The notes under the pieces are model-generated. The model worked only from the letters and a program-made list of their open reading frames with translations, had not been told where the DNA came from and did not search any database. Shown in pieces: positions 22,082 through 34,193 of a stretch of DNA of 64,000 nucleotides. Made by a program: the position numbers and the translations under genes. Source of the DNA: Henckelia pumila (lineage: Eukaryota > Streptophyta > Magnoliopsida > Lamiales > Gesneriaceae); contig NW_027331833.1 in assembly GCF_033568475.1 (NCBI RefSeq), positions 4,464,001-4,528,000 of the forward strand, given 5' to 3'. Position 1 is the stretch's first letter. Each line of letters starts with the position of its first letter.

Positions 22082-25000
22082 TGAAACGACCCTGACCTCT
22101 ATTTTAAATTAATTAAATAAAAATACGGATTTTTGAAAAATTTTGGCATGACCCATCTATAAATATTCAAACCCGCCTGTCACAGATAACAATTTAAAAT
22201 GCAAACAACAACACTAAATAACTAGACCGAGAAAGGAGCAAGAACCGGAGAAAAGATTCGACATTTCGAACATCAAAATATTATGCAACTACATATTTAC
22301 ATGCCCACAAATAATTCTATAAATCCTTACAATATCATTTATCCAATCAACAAAATGAAAGACTTAAAGTGCTAAAATAATCTCTTGCGGAAGACTGGCA
22401 TGGTCAAAGGGATGTGTCGTGCCTGAATCGCAGTCCACTCGATAGTCTTGCCCCTCGGTCTCAATGAAATACTCCTCACCTGAAAACAACGAGTGTAGTG
22501 AGTCTAAAATACTCAGCAAGAATATGGGGGGGGGGAGGATAACGAGTACTACGTAAATACAAGCACACGCAGATAAAAAATAGCTTGATAATAAAATACT
22601 TTGTGCCCTTAATTTGATTAAAATATACTTCTAAAATGAGAGAACCTGAATATAACATATGTATGGCTAAGTCATTTATAATCAATGTAACTGCATAAAC
22701 TGTACTGAAACGTAGTCATAAAAACTGTGAATTGTAACTGTGAACTTAGATCCTTAATTGTGACCCTGAGATTTCGATCATGATCATGGATATAGTGCAC
22801 TATGCCGCAAGGAGGACAGATATTTCCCAACCCATCTTGCCCATACTTGGTAAGGGAGACCAAAATTTCTCTCAACCCCACACATACACGTAAGTAATTG
22901 GTAAGGTAGGCCAAAACGTCTCTTAGCCCGACACATACACGTCAGGTGGTAAGGTAGGCCAGAACGTCTTCCAACCCCATACATACACGTCAATAAATAT
23001 AGTCACAGTCATCTCACTTTGTTCGTAAAAATAATTTTCCTTTCATTCTTGAATATGAGACTTAGCATGCATATGTAAATATGACGTACATGTAAATATT
23101 AATCGATAATCATGCATATGACTCACACATGCATGATCGAAATGGTGATTTAGGAGACAAACCAAAAAATGGAAAACTAAACCATAATTTAGCGCTTAAG
23201 ACAATTCGAGCGGTTCGCCCGTAAAATATGGTACTTTCTCGGTTCTTAGTCAATAGGGATTTCGCTTGAAACCACGACTCCATGACACTTAGAACTAAGT
23301 AGGGAATTCAACCTCTTAATTTTATTCCCAAGAAATCATTTATAAAATTCACAACCCCGGACAGCCCCTCTTTAAAACCAAAATTCTGCACCTATCCAAT
23401 CCGATGCCTAAAACTCGACCAAATCTTAACCGAATTGATTTCCGCTTGAACCGACATTTTCCCGACGTCTAAGACAAGTTTCAGACCCAAGACCCTATTG
23501 AAATTTCATTTTTAACCCAGCTTTAATCACACACTTCTGGACAGCCCCAACCCATAGATAAAAATCTGCACTAGGCTCCTTCTTGGACCTAACTCAAAAT
23601 CTTAGCTTTAAAATTCCCATGTTCCAGGCTACTAAACTAGGTCCAAGTCCAACCCATAAGCTCATCCCAAGTCCCAAAATGACTCACCCAAACACCTTAT
23701 CTTAACTCAAAGATGGCAGCCTCTATACCCCTCAAAATCGAGCCCTAACAACTCCACAATCAAAGTTACTTCACTTCCCAAATCCCAACTAACTTCAAGC
23801 CATTCTAACACCACCATGTGGACTACAATTCCACCCATGGAAACTCCTAAATCACCAAGAAACCGTCCCAACAAGCACAAGCATTCGAACACAATCCAAG
23901 CAACATTTTAAAGAAAATTTTTCGAACCAAGCCATAAAAGAATATCTGAAAATTTTCGAATCCGAAACATTAACTCATTTCAATCTTCAACAACACAATT
24001 TCATGGCAACAATAATCCTCAAGCATAAAATAAGAAATGCACAATAAATCGCCAAGGGAGTGAGGGCCGAAAACAGGGAATGTATGTATAGATATATCGA
24101 AAACTCCTCAAAGGGATGCCACACACAAAAATTCACTAATCTACAGGGAGAGGAAGGAACCACATCTTGCCTAGCTAAGAACTCAAAATGGATGAGCTCA
24201 AAGGAGCTGGAATCGAAACCCAACGAAGTTGAGCTACTCGAGCTGGAATTCAAACTGAACCAAGCTCAGGGAAGAGGAAATGGCTTCGACTAGCTTGCCT
24301 AGGAGTGTCTTGCCGGAGAGGGAAGAAGTTGGAGGGCTGCGGCGGCGCTAGATAAGAAGCCGATGGATTGGCTTGGAGAAGAAGAAATGGAGATTGTCGT
24401 GTGTGTAGGTGTGTGTATTAGGCGAGATGTGTGTGTGTAAAGAGTGAGATTTTGGGTAAAAATGAGAGTGTAAAGTGTTGGAGGCTAGGGTTAGATTTAA
24501 GTTTAAGGATAAGGTTGAGTGTGTATGTATAGATATATCTATAGGAAATGTGAGTGCATGCATTTTAGGAAAAAGTCCTACACACTTTTAAGAAATGCTA
24601 AACCAAACTTAGCAAGTAAGACTATGAATTAAAATGCACTAAATAAAACACAAGCTTGAAAATTCTAAGAATTAAACACTTTAAATATTTCGATGTCACG
24701 ACAACGAGTAAAATATTTAAATATCAAGCAAAGCGATTTAAAATAATTTAAACTAACTAGACAAACATTTAAAAGCAATTTAAATAAATACACAAGCAAA
24801 AATAAAAATTTTTAAAATGATTTGGGCAATTAAAAAGGATTTAAATAAATAAGCTAGCCATTTAAAATAATTTAAAATAACTAACCGCTAAACTTAGGCT
24901 ATTAAAAATAAATAAGTTGGACGCTCGAAAATATTTAAACAAATAAGTTAAACAGTTAAAATTATTTTAAAAAATAAATTAAACAATTAAAATCATTTAA

Positions 25001-25257
25001 ATATACAAGCTTAAACCTTTAAAATATTAAAATAATTTAAACTGCACAATAAAATCATTTAGACAGGTAAATTTAAACAATTAAAAACATTAATGAAATA
25101 GTTAGTACAATAAAAATTATTTGAATAAATAATAAAAATATTTTATTAACACATAATTCACATAAAGAATTTAAATCAATTAAACATAAAAATAATAATC
25201 CTAATATTTATTAAATTTAATGCATGAGATTTAGTAGATTGGATTTTAGGCGTCACA
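22082..25257 (-). mobile_element. Solo LTR of a Tekay-type element, 3.18 kb
   Basis: The block is bounded by TGAAACGACCCTGACC and GGCGTCACA and by perfect ACCTA duplications. On the minus strand it starts TGTGACGCC and ends GGGTCGTTTCA, matching the style of the Tekay LTR at 57153-59829 (TGTAACACCC...GGGTCGTTTCA). It contains no internal domain and is therefore a solo LTR formed by LTR-LTR recombination. Inside, three ~60-70-bp units with GGTAAGGTAGGCCAAAACGTC lie at 22840-22990. I see no gene. Confidence 0.8.
22840..22990. repeat. Short tandem units inside the solo LTR
   Basis: Three imperfect units share GGTAAGG(T/G)AGGCCA, CAACCCCACACATACACGT and similar strings. They probably correspond to the short repeats in the 3' part of other Tekay LTRs, such as the one at 59030-59110. 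Confidence 0.6.
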
Positions 25258-25608
25258 ACCTATTTGCATGCTTGGACATCTCCATGTCCTCTACCAATGA
25301 AACATGGTACTCACATCGCAAATACTAGTCTCAAACTCGAGCGGCCTTTATCCTTCTTTATGACGGCTGAATCGATTAGGAACAATTTAGAATATACAGT
25401 ATTTCAAATATGAGTTTCATGATAGTCATCCCATGACCATCTCATAATCTTTCTACTATTTGTATATTCAAGAGTTTTATCTATACAGCTAGCGTGGGTA
25501 TTCAGATAAAGATGTTCCAAATTAAATAATTCAAATATTATTAAAATAAAGATTGTCATACAAGAGTTATCTCAAGGACCCTCAGCCAACACTTGGCTCG
25601 ACGGGCAC

Positions 25609-26893
25609 TGATAGTCATGTTTTGTTTGCAGATTTTGATGTTATTTTGTTAGTAATTTGCATGTTTTTAATTGTGTTTGTTCATGTTTTATCTTAGTTTT
25701 GTCTTTTGCATGCATTTACGTTCATAACATACTCCCGGGTTTAATGTGTAGGAGATTTTAAGTTGAAAATCAAGAGGACAGTTTTGGCCAATTTTTCCAT
25801 GCGATCGAGCGGCTGAGTTGGTGAGATCGAGCGTGCGCAAGGAATATTGGGCAGTGAATTGGATAAAATAGCGCGCTCGATCGGACAAACTCATGAGATC
25901 GAGCGCGCTCGTCTGTCGGGAAAGAATTATTAATTTTGGAAATTTTGTTATTTTATTCCATAGCCTTTATTAGACTTTTAATTCCGTTTTTGAGGATTAT
26001 TATCAGACTTTTGGGGAGATTACTTTGGAGGCTAGGTTTTATTCTTGAATTTTTATCTCTAGTTTTCTTCTTTTTCTTTGAATTTTTATGAATTTAGTTA
26101 TGAATCGTTGTAGCTAACTTTTTATACTTGGTTGAGGGAGACGAAACCTTGATATATTTTATTCATGAGATTTGATTCGTAGTGTTCAATCTTTATTAAG
26201 TATCAATCTTTGATCTGTTTTATTTTATGTTTGTATGCGAGATTTTAGGATTGGCCATCTTAGAATTTTGTATTGCGAGCGATAGCTAAATTAAAATTCA
26301 AATCCGTAATTGTTTGAATAAACTAATTTGCGAAGCAACTATGTGTGATAATTTCTGCTGTTGAATTTATTATCTCGTAGGATCAATTATTTACTAGGCT
26401 AAATACAACCGCTGGTGTTTGTGTTGTCTAGGTTCGTCAGTTTTACTAGTTTGAATGCTACCATGGATTTAAATCTAGATTGCTGTTATCGGGTTAATTC
26501 ATTGGTAAGGGTTAATTTTGAATGCTGTTTTCTAATTAACCAAAATTACGGTGAAACAGGAATTGAATTTTCAATGGCGAATATTTAATAAGATTAATTA
26601 TTTTTAGAGAATCGATGAGTGAATGAATGAATATCAAGGGTGTAGTTGATCGATACCAAGTCTCGTCTCCTATTGATTTTCTCCAGTCTTCTATTTAATT
26701 TTGCATGTTAGTGAATTTTAATTGTTTAAAAGTTTCAGTAGTTAATCTCAACCTCAAAACCCCCATTTTATTTATTTAAGAACACATTGAATTTGTCTTT
26801 TCTCGTGGGAACGATCCCTACTCACACTACTGCATTATTTGTTTATCTGATTGAGTCGGGTAATTTGGGCGTGACACGATTAAGCGCTACCAA
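25609..26893 (+). repeat. 5' LTR of Athila element B
   Basis: Starts TGATAGTCATGTTTTG, identical to the 3' LTR start at 35814, and ends just before the TGGCACCGTTGCC site, about 1.28 kb. It contains GATCGAGCG/CGCTCGATC inverted motifs at about 25800-25915. Confidence 0.8.
25800..25915 (+). repeat. Palindromic GATCGAGCGC/GCGCTCGATC motifs in the 5' LTR
   Basis: Two forward motifs (GCGATCGAGCGG, GAGATCGAGCGTGCGC) are followed by an inverted pair, GCGCGCTCGATC...GATCGAGCGCGC, around a spacer. The 3' LTR keeps the same arrangement at 36004-36117. Confidence 0.8.
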
Positions 26894-26897
26894 ATTT

Positions 26898-26915
26898 TGG
26901 CACCGTTGCCGGGGA
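26898..26915 (+). other. Primer-binding site of element B
   Basis: TGGCACCGTTGCCGGGGA differs by one base from the Athila consensus TGGCGCCGTTGCCGGGGA, usually assigned to tRNA-Asp. Confidence 0.7.
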
Positions 26916-27009
26916 ACGGTTTTAATTTTTTGTGTTCTTTTTCTTTTTTGTTTTGTTTTGATTAATCTCACTCTCTTCTCTTTTCTTTGTTTCGAGTTCT
27001 CTCTAGTTC

Positions 27010-30000
27010 ATGCTTTCAGGTGATTTTGCTGAAGAAGATTTTATCTACGATCCGGAAATTGAAAGAACTTTGCATAGGCGAAGGAGAGAACTTCGAAGGC
27101 AACAACAAGAGGCAGCTGCTCGAGCTGCTTTTCCAGAAGAAGAAGAGATGACTGCTAATGCGAACCTGAGTCTTAGACAATTGGGCACTCCTGATCCCAA
27201 TCAACAACCTTTATACATTACTTTTCCTACTTTAGAAAATAATGCAACTTTTGAGCTTAAATCTGGATTAATTCACTTACTACCTTCTTTTCATGGTCTT
27301 GCAGGTGAGGATCCCAACAAACACTTGATGGAGTTTCACGTGGTCTGCACGAGTATGAAACCCCATGGAGTGACAGAGGAGCAGATTTAGCTGAGAGCCT
27401 TTCCTTTCTCTTTGAAGAGTGCTGCTAAGGATTGGCTATATTACTTGCCCTCTGGCTCCATCACAACTTGGACGGAGATGAAAAGAACCTTCCTGGAGAA
27501 ATACTTTCCAACCTCTAGAGCTGCAAATATCCGGAAGGAAATCTATGGGATCAAGCAATACTCCGGGGAATCATTGCATGAATACTGGGAGCGGTTCAAG
27601 AAGCTTTGCGCTAGTTGTCCGCAGCATCAGATAAGTGAAAACCAATTGATCCAATTTTGCTATGAATGTTTGTTACCTCATGACAGGAGCATGCTGGACG
27701 CAGCCAGTGGAGGAGTTTTCGTTGACAAAACTCCGGTACAAGCAAGAAATCTGATAGAGAATATGGCTGCCAATTCTCAACAATTCGGCACCATCAGGAA
27801 CGAGCATCCACAAAGGAAGAACAACGAGGTAAATGTCTCTTCCCTTAAACAACAATTACTTGAATTGACGACTCTTGTGCGTCAGATGGCTGTAGGGAAT
27901 GGACAACCTGCAAAGGCATGTGGAATTTGTGCTGCAATGGGACATGCTACTGATACGTGTCCCACACTTCATGAAGAATCAGTTGAACAGGTCAACGCTA
28001 CTGGAGGATTTCCTGGACCACCCCAGCGAAAATATGATCCTTATTCCAACACATTCAATCTTGGTTGGAAGGATCATCCAAATCTGAGATATGGGAATCC
28101 TCAAGCAAATCAATCGAGGCCTCAAGCACCACCGCATAATCACAATTATAGGCCGCCGTATCCTCAACAGCAATAGCAGAGACATCAGATACCAATACCA
28201 GGTGAGTTTCTCGAAAATATAGTTAAGGAACTTGCCACTAACACTGCATCTTTTCAACAAGAAACAAGAGCAAGTATCCATAACATGAATACCCAGATGG
28301 GACAGCTCGCCACCGCCATCAACAAGCTAGAAGCACATAATTCCAATGCTCTACCATCTCAAACAATTCCAAACCCAAGAGAAAACGCAAGTGCAATCAA
28401 TCTAAGGAATGAGAAGGAGTTGAAGATCAAGGAAAAAGAGGTGGAGGCTTCACCCAAGGAGAAACCACAAGAAGAGCCGAAGGCGACTGATGGAGAAGCA
28501 CCCAAGGAAGAAGCACCAAGAGGTAAGTTTCCTCCACTTTCTGAATATAAGCCTGTCGCCCCTTTTTCCTTAGCACTTAAAGAGTCTAGAAAAGATGAAG
28601 GGATAAAGGATCTTTATGAAACTTTTCGTAGATGTGAGGTAAATATTCCGTTGCTAGATGCTATTAAGCAGGTGCCTCGATACGCGAAGTTCTTGAAGGA
28701 ACTGTGCACAGCAAAGAGGAAACAGACATTGAAGGGCTGTCAAAAAGTGGAACTTGGTAAGAACATATCTGCTGTGATCCAAAGGAAACTACCCGCAAAA
28801 TGTAAGGATCCAGGTATGTTTTCTATCCCATGCACTATAGGGAATGTTAGACTTGAGAAGACCATGCTAGATCTAGGAGCATCAATCAATGTTATGCCTT
28901 ATTCCATCTATGCACTCTTGAAACTTGGCCCATTGAACAAAACTGGAATTGTTATTCAGTTAACTGATAGGTCTAATGCATATCCTAAGGGATTCGTAGA
29001 AGATGTGTTGGTGCAAGTGAATGAATTGGTGTTTCCTGCAGATTTTTATGTGCTAGACATGGAAAATGGTGATCATAATATTCCTATTTTGTTAGGCAGA
29101 CCGTTTTTGAAAACTTCTATGACAAAAATTGATGTTCACAGTGGCACACTTACTATGGAATTCGATGGCGAGGTTGTGAAATTTAATATTTATGATGCCA
29201 TGAAATTTCCTGATAGTGATGATTGTGTATTTTCTATTGATATTGTGGATTTCTTGGCACAAGAGTATTGTGAGCATGCAGGGAAAGATGAGCTAGAGGT
29301 GGCTATTACAGCACCCATTATGCAGACGGAAGATGGAATTCGATGCAGTCAAGAAGTGGAAGAGATTGAGAAACTTCTGAATAGTTCGCCTGAGCTACCT
29401 CAGTCAGGTAATGTCTCTTACTTAGCTTTGCCAATCTCTAATACTAGGCATCTTCCATCTGTTTTGCAGGCACCAGTGGTCGAACTGAAGACGCTTCCAA
29501 ACCATCTGAAGTATGTCTTCCTTGGTGAAGGAGAAACACTACCGGTTATCATCTCCAACAGCTTGGAAGCCGATCAAGAGGAGCAATTAGTCAAGGTGTT
29601 ACAAGAGCACAAGACTGCTATTGGATGGACCATAGCAGACATTAAGGGAATTAGCCCTTCCACATGCATGCAACGAATATTGATGGAGGAAGGAGTAAAC
29701 CCCTCACGTCAGCCGCAACGCAAACTGAATCCACCGATGATGGAGGTGGTAAAGGCTGAAATTCTGAAGCTACTTGAAGTTGGGGTTATCTACCCAATTT
29801 CTGACAGTCAGTGGGTCAGTCCGGTTCAAGTGGTACCCAAGAAAATCGAAATCAATGTGGTAAAGAATAAGGATGACGAGATGGTTCCCACCCGTATTCA
29901 AAATGGGTGGAGGGTTTGTATTGACTATAGGAAGCTTAATGCCGAAACCCGAAAGGACCACTTTCCTTTACCCTTTATTGATCAAATGATTGAAAGGTTA

Positions 30001-32380
30001 GTGTGTCATCCTTACTATTGTTTTCTTGATGGATATTCTGGTTATTTTCAGATTGCTATCGCGCCAGAGGATCAGGAAAAAACGACATTTACATGCCCGT
30101 TTGGCACCTTTGCGTATCGATGGATGCCCTTTGGACTTTGCAATGCACCGGCCACTTTCCAAAGGTGTATGGTTAGTATTTTTTCAGACTTTATTGAGCA
30201 TATCTTAGAAGTTTTTATGGATGACTTCACTGTCTATGGTGATTCCTTTGAAAACTGTCTATCTAACCTTGCACTTGTCCTTAAGAGGTGTGTCGAAACC
30301 AACCTAGTTTTAAATTCTGAAAAATGTCATTTTATGGTTGGTCAAGGTGTGGTTTTGGGTCATGTTGTGTCATCTAAGGGAATAGAGGTAGATAGAGCTA
30401 AAATTGATATCATTCAGTCTCTCCCTTATCCCACATGTGTGCGGGAAGTGCGTTCTTTTCTTGGCCATGCAGGTTTTTACAGGAGGTACATTCAAGATTT
30501 CGCCAAGATCGCATCCCCCATGTGCAAGCTATTACAAAAAGATGTGTCATTTGAGTTTAATGAGTCATGCAAATCATCCTTTGACAAATTAAAGAACTAC
30601 TCTGCACCAATAATCCAACCACCGGATTGGAGCCTGCCGTTCGAGATTATGTGTGATGCCAGCGACTATGCAGTTGGCGCTGTTTTAGGCCAGAAAGTTG
30701 GGAAAGCATCGCATGATATTTATTACGCTTCGCGTATCCTGAACGATGCCCAACGAAATTATTCCACTACTGAAAATGAGCTTTTAGCTGTGGTCTTAGC
30801 ATTAGAAAAATTCCGCTCTTATTTACTTGGTGCTAAAGTTATTGTATACTCTGATCATGCAGCTTTCGTTTTTTGATGGTGAAGAAAGAGGCAAAACCAA
30901 GGCTGATCTGGTGGATACTACTGATGAGCGAATTTGATGTGGAAATCAAAGACACAAGAGGGACCGAGAATCAAGTTGCTGACCACTTGAGTCGTCTAGT
31001 TCATGTTGATGATGAGCTGAATTTGCGAGAAGAATTTCCTGATGAATAGCTGTTTTCGGCGAGCACCGAGTTACCATGGTACGCAAATATTGTGAATTAT
31101 TTAGTTACTAATGGTTTCCCCTCTGAATTTTCCAAGGCGCAAAAAGACAAAGTGAGAAGCGATGCGAAGTATTATGTGTGGGATGATCCATACTTGTGGA
31201 AATACTGCGCTGATCAAGTGATACGTCGATGTGTACCCGCGAGCGAGGTAATCCCTATCCTCATGTTTTGTCATTCTTATGCATGTGGCGGCCACTTTGG
31301 GCCGAAAAGGACGTCAAGGAAGGTGTTGGACAGTGGATTTTTCTGGCCTTCCTTATTTTGAGACGCTTACCTGTTCTGTTAGTCGTGCGCTCAATGCCAA
31401 AAGACAGGTAACATCTCCCAACGAAAGGAGATGCCCCAACAACCTATTCTAGTTTGTGAGATCTTTGATGTTTGGGGCATCGACTTCATGGGACCCTTTC
31501 CGAGTTCATATGGTTATATTTATATATTACTTGCTATGGATTATGTCTCGAAGTGGGTGGAAGCAAAGGCAACCCGTACTGACGATTCTCAAGTTGTTGC
31601 AGAGTTTATCAAGCATAATATTTTCTCTAGGTTTGGAATTCCTAGAGCCCTCATCAGTGATAGAGGTACACACTTCTGCAACCGAACTGTGGCGAGTTTG
31701 CTTAAAAAGTACCATGTGACCCACAAGACTTCCACGACATATCATCCACAATCCACCGGTCAAGCTGAGGTATCAAACAGAGAAATCAAATCTATCCTAG
31801 AGAAGACCGTAAATCCTACGAGAAAGGATTGGAGCTTGCGCTTGGATGATGCCTTGTGGGCGTATAGAACCGCATTCAAGACACCGATTGGAATGTCTCC
31901 ATATCGGTTGATTTTTGGGAAAGCCTGTCATCTTCCAGTGGAATTGGAGCATAGAGCCTATTGGGCTATCAAAAATTTTAACATGCAGATGGATGAGAGC
32001 GGTGAGCACCGAAAGCTACAGTTGCAAGAATTGGAAGAGATCCGGAATGATGTCTATGCCAGTTCTAAATCTACAAGGATAAAACAAAGGGCTTCCATGA
32101 CAAGATGATCTCTAGATGGAACTTCGAAGTCGGTCAGAAAGTTTTGCTCTATCATTCACGACTTCGGTTGTTTCCAGGTAAGTTACGTTCGCGTTGGAAT
32201 GGACCGTTTGTTGTTACTAATGTCTTTTCTCATGGTGCAGTCGAAATTCAAAGTTTGGACACCTCCAAAACATTCAAGGTGAATGGCCACCGGCTGAAGC
32301 ACTACTGTGAAGGAATACAAGTGAACGTGAGAGAGGACGAGCATGATATCACTCTAGATGCTCCGCCAAATGTCGACTAA
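27010..32380 (+). pseudogene. Broken gag-pol polyprotein of Athila element B
   Basis: One long frame carries gag, zinc knuckle (CGICAAMGHATDTC, about 27922-27963), protease with DLGAS (about 28870) in place of the common DTGAS, as is usual in Athila/Tat, RT with FMDDF (about 30217), RNase H (CDASDYAVGAVLG) and integrase with the SDRGTHF block (about 31660). Breaks: TAG at 27388-27390 and 28174-28176, a one-base loss near 30865 inside RNase H, TAG near 31027, TGA at 31359-31361 and TAG near 31380 in the integrase zinc-binding part, and a shift near 32080. The C-terminal part ends at 32380. Most stops fit single C-to-T or G-to-A changes. Confidence 0.9.
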
Positions 32381-32459
32381 ATCACGGCATGCAGTCGAGC
32401 TATAGACTGACTGCAAATTTAGCGCTGACTGGGAGGCAACCCAGTGTTTCTTTCTCTTT

Positions 32460-32496
32460 TATATATATATATATAGATATATATATATATATATAT
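32460..32496. repeat. (TA)n-rich microsatellite
   Basis: Alternating TA run with one GA interruption, in the spacer after pol. Confidence 0.9.
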
Positions 32497-32590
32497 TTTC
32501 CTTACTTTTATTGTTTTGCTTTAATTTGGCTTTATTTTTGTTTTTCAGAAAATTTTGAAAAAATCAAAAAAATATTTTTTTTCGCTTTGT

Positions 32591-32776
32591 GCGCTCGATC
32601 CTGCATACTTATGCGATCGAGCGCATGTTTTTTTTCCCAAGTCTCTGCCCCGGAATTTTAAAAGGGCTCGCTCGATCCTGCGTACTCACGCGATCGAGCG
32701 CGCGGTTCCCCCTCAAGTTTCTGTTCGGATTTTCACATAGCGCGCTCAATCCTGCATACTCATGCGATCGAGCGCG
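32591..32776 (+). repeat. Three tandem hairpins between pol and the extra ORF
   Basis: Three units at 32591-32624, 32666-32703 and 32740-32776 each read GCGCTCGATC, a ~14-base spacer like CTGCATACTCATGC, then GATCGAGCGC. The stems are the same palindrome found in this element's LTR. The 3' part of the spacer (about 32810-33065) has pyrimidine-rich, leader-like sequence before the extra ORF's ATG. Confidence 0.85.
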
Positions 32777-33065
32777 CCCCCCTGAACCGCTTATTTCTTT
32801 CTTTTTCCCCCTTTTCCCTTCACTTTCTATAACCCTCTCTCTCGGCTACTTGAAATCCCTAATTCCCCAAATTTGATTTTTTTTCAAATCTTCACAATTT
32901 CTCTTGGAACATTGCAGGTCTCCTACTAAGGATTGCATTCACCATCCTACGTCTCTTCTCCACTAATCTAGTGCCCAATTTTGCCAAGAAACACCGGAAT
33001 TCTTAGTGCACGCCAGGTGTTCGATATATTGCCCCGGTCATATTTCTTGCTAATCTCACACTACC

Positions 33066-34193
33066 ATGGGCCCAAAATGCAACCGAGAGCGTGGCGAATC
33101 GTCTCGCCAAGGAACAGCGCATAATCAGGAACCAATCTATCCGGCTAGCCAATTCGTCAACCAAGCAGTGCGAGATCGTTACGATCATGCCAAGACCAAC
33201 CGATCCCCTATTACTGAAAGGGGCTTTGATCTCGACGTTTCCGACAGCAATGTGGCTTCCCACCTTTTGAACCATGGTTGGGTCAAATTTATCCAACAAC
33301 CGTCTCCAGCTATCGTCCCTCTTGTGCGAGAATTTTATGCAAATGCGGCGGAATGCCAGGATAGTAAGGCATTTGTCCGAGGCCTTTTGGTTTCTTATAC
33401 GCCACAGGACTTGAATAGCCTTTTGGAGACGCCAGACATCGACGATAGTCTGTACCAAAGCATGCAAGATGGCCCGGATTTGGAAGAAGTCATCAGTCAA
33501 ATATGCATGCAAGGAGTTGCCTGGAGGGATCCCATTAATCTTAAGTGCTTTAAGGAGAAATTTTTTCACATGGATCCGGCGGCTTGGTACATTTTCGTAG
33601 CCCGCCGCCTCATGCCGATTTCCCACACAAGCGAAGTTCATGTCGAGAGGGCCGTGCTATTATATGCTCTGGATGTCAATCTGCCGGTCAATGTGGGCAA
33701 GGTGATTCACGCGCAGATACGCCATTATATCTGTACCAGGACGTCGGCTCTTTTCTTCCCAATGATTATTACGCAGCTGTGCCTACGAGCCGGTGTGCCC
33801 TATAGACCCAACGAGGAATGGTTGCCACCCATGCGTCCTATTGACCGCAACACTCTCGCTGCCAAACTCGCATTTTGGCAAAGCCTTTTCATGGTGGATA
33901 ATGAATTCATGCCGGCTCCAGATCCCGTACCTCCTCCACCGCTTCCCCGTCAAACTACTACTATCACCGTTCGTGAATTAGCACAACGGGCGCGGTATCA
34001 AGATGAATTCAATGCAGCTGCGACATCCAATTTTCAAGTCATAGATTTTATGTGTCGTGGAATTTTTTTGAGGCTCGGGATTGATCCTTCTACGCTACCA
34101 CCAGCCGTCCCTTTTCCACCGGTTTTCGAGCTTCGAGGTGCTAATCCTGTCCTTCCTCCCGAACATGCAGAGGATGAGGACGCCAACCATTGA
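33066..34193 (+). CDS. Extra ORF (ORF2) of Athila element B, putative plant transposon protein
   Basis: An uninterrupted 375-codon frame starts MGPKCNRERGESSRQG. It has a basic N-terminus, a segment with PLVREFYANAAE and AFVRGLLVSYTPQDLN, and a second with IHAQIRHYICTRTSALFFPMIITQLC, followed by proline-rich and acidic tails. These blocks match the domain annotated as 'putative plant transposon protein' in Athila and related elements, located where some plant Gypsy elements carry an env-like gene. I see no convincing signal peptide or membrane segment, so I do not call it an envelope protein. Its function is unknown. It is intact although the polyprotein upstream has at least five lesions. 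Confidence 0.75.
   Translation: MGPKCNRERGESSRQGTAHNQEPIYPASQFVNQAVRDRYDHAKTNRSPITERGFDLDVSDSNVASHLLNHGWVKFIQQPSPAIVPLVREFYANAAECQDSKAFVRGLLVSYTPQDLNSLLETPDIDDSLYQSMQDGPDLEEVISQICMQGVAWRDPINLKCFKEKFFHMDPAAWYIFVARRLMPISHTSEVHVERAVLLYALDVNLPVNVGKVIHAQIRHYICTRTSALFFPMIITQLCLRAGVPYRPNEEWLPPMRPIDRNTLAAKLAFWQSLFMVDNEFMPAPDPVPPPPLPRQTTTITVRELAQRARYQDEFNAAATSNFQVIDFMCRGIFLRLGIDPSTLPPAVPFPPVFELRGANPVLPPEHAEDEDANH

Larger units (their letters stand above)
20285..25608 (-). mobile_element. Copia-like LTR (probably solo), split by a later insertion
   Basis: On the minus strand this reads from GTGCCCGTCGAGCCAAGTGT (25608) to GGTAACCGATCCACA (20285), a start and end familiar from long plant copia-type LTRs. 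It cuts into the gag of element A after GAAGAAATTGT. Its own length is about 2.1 kb once the 22082-25257 insertion is removed. The first few bases of its 5' end are missing where Athila element B starts. No copia coding domain is seen. The copia assignment is from overall resemblance only. Confidence 0.55.

Noticed and set aside
27016..27207. A minus-strand frame overlapping the Athila gag start
   Set aside because: It is the antisense of the Glu/Arg-rich gag N-terminus.
33003..33641. A 212-codon minus-strand frame
   Set aside because: It is the complement of the intact Athila extra ORF and shows no domain of its own.
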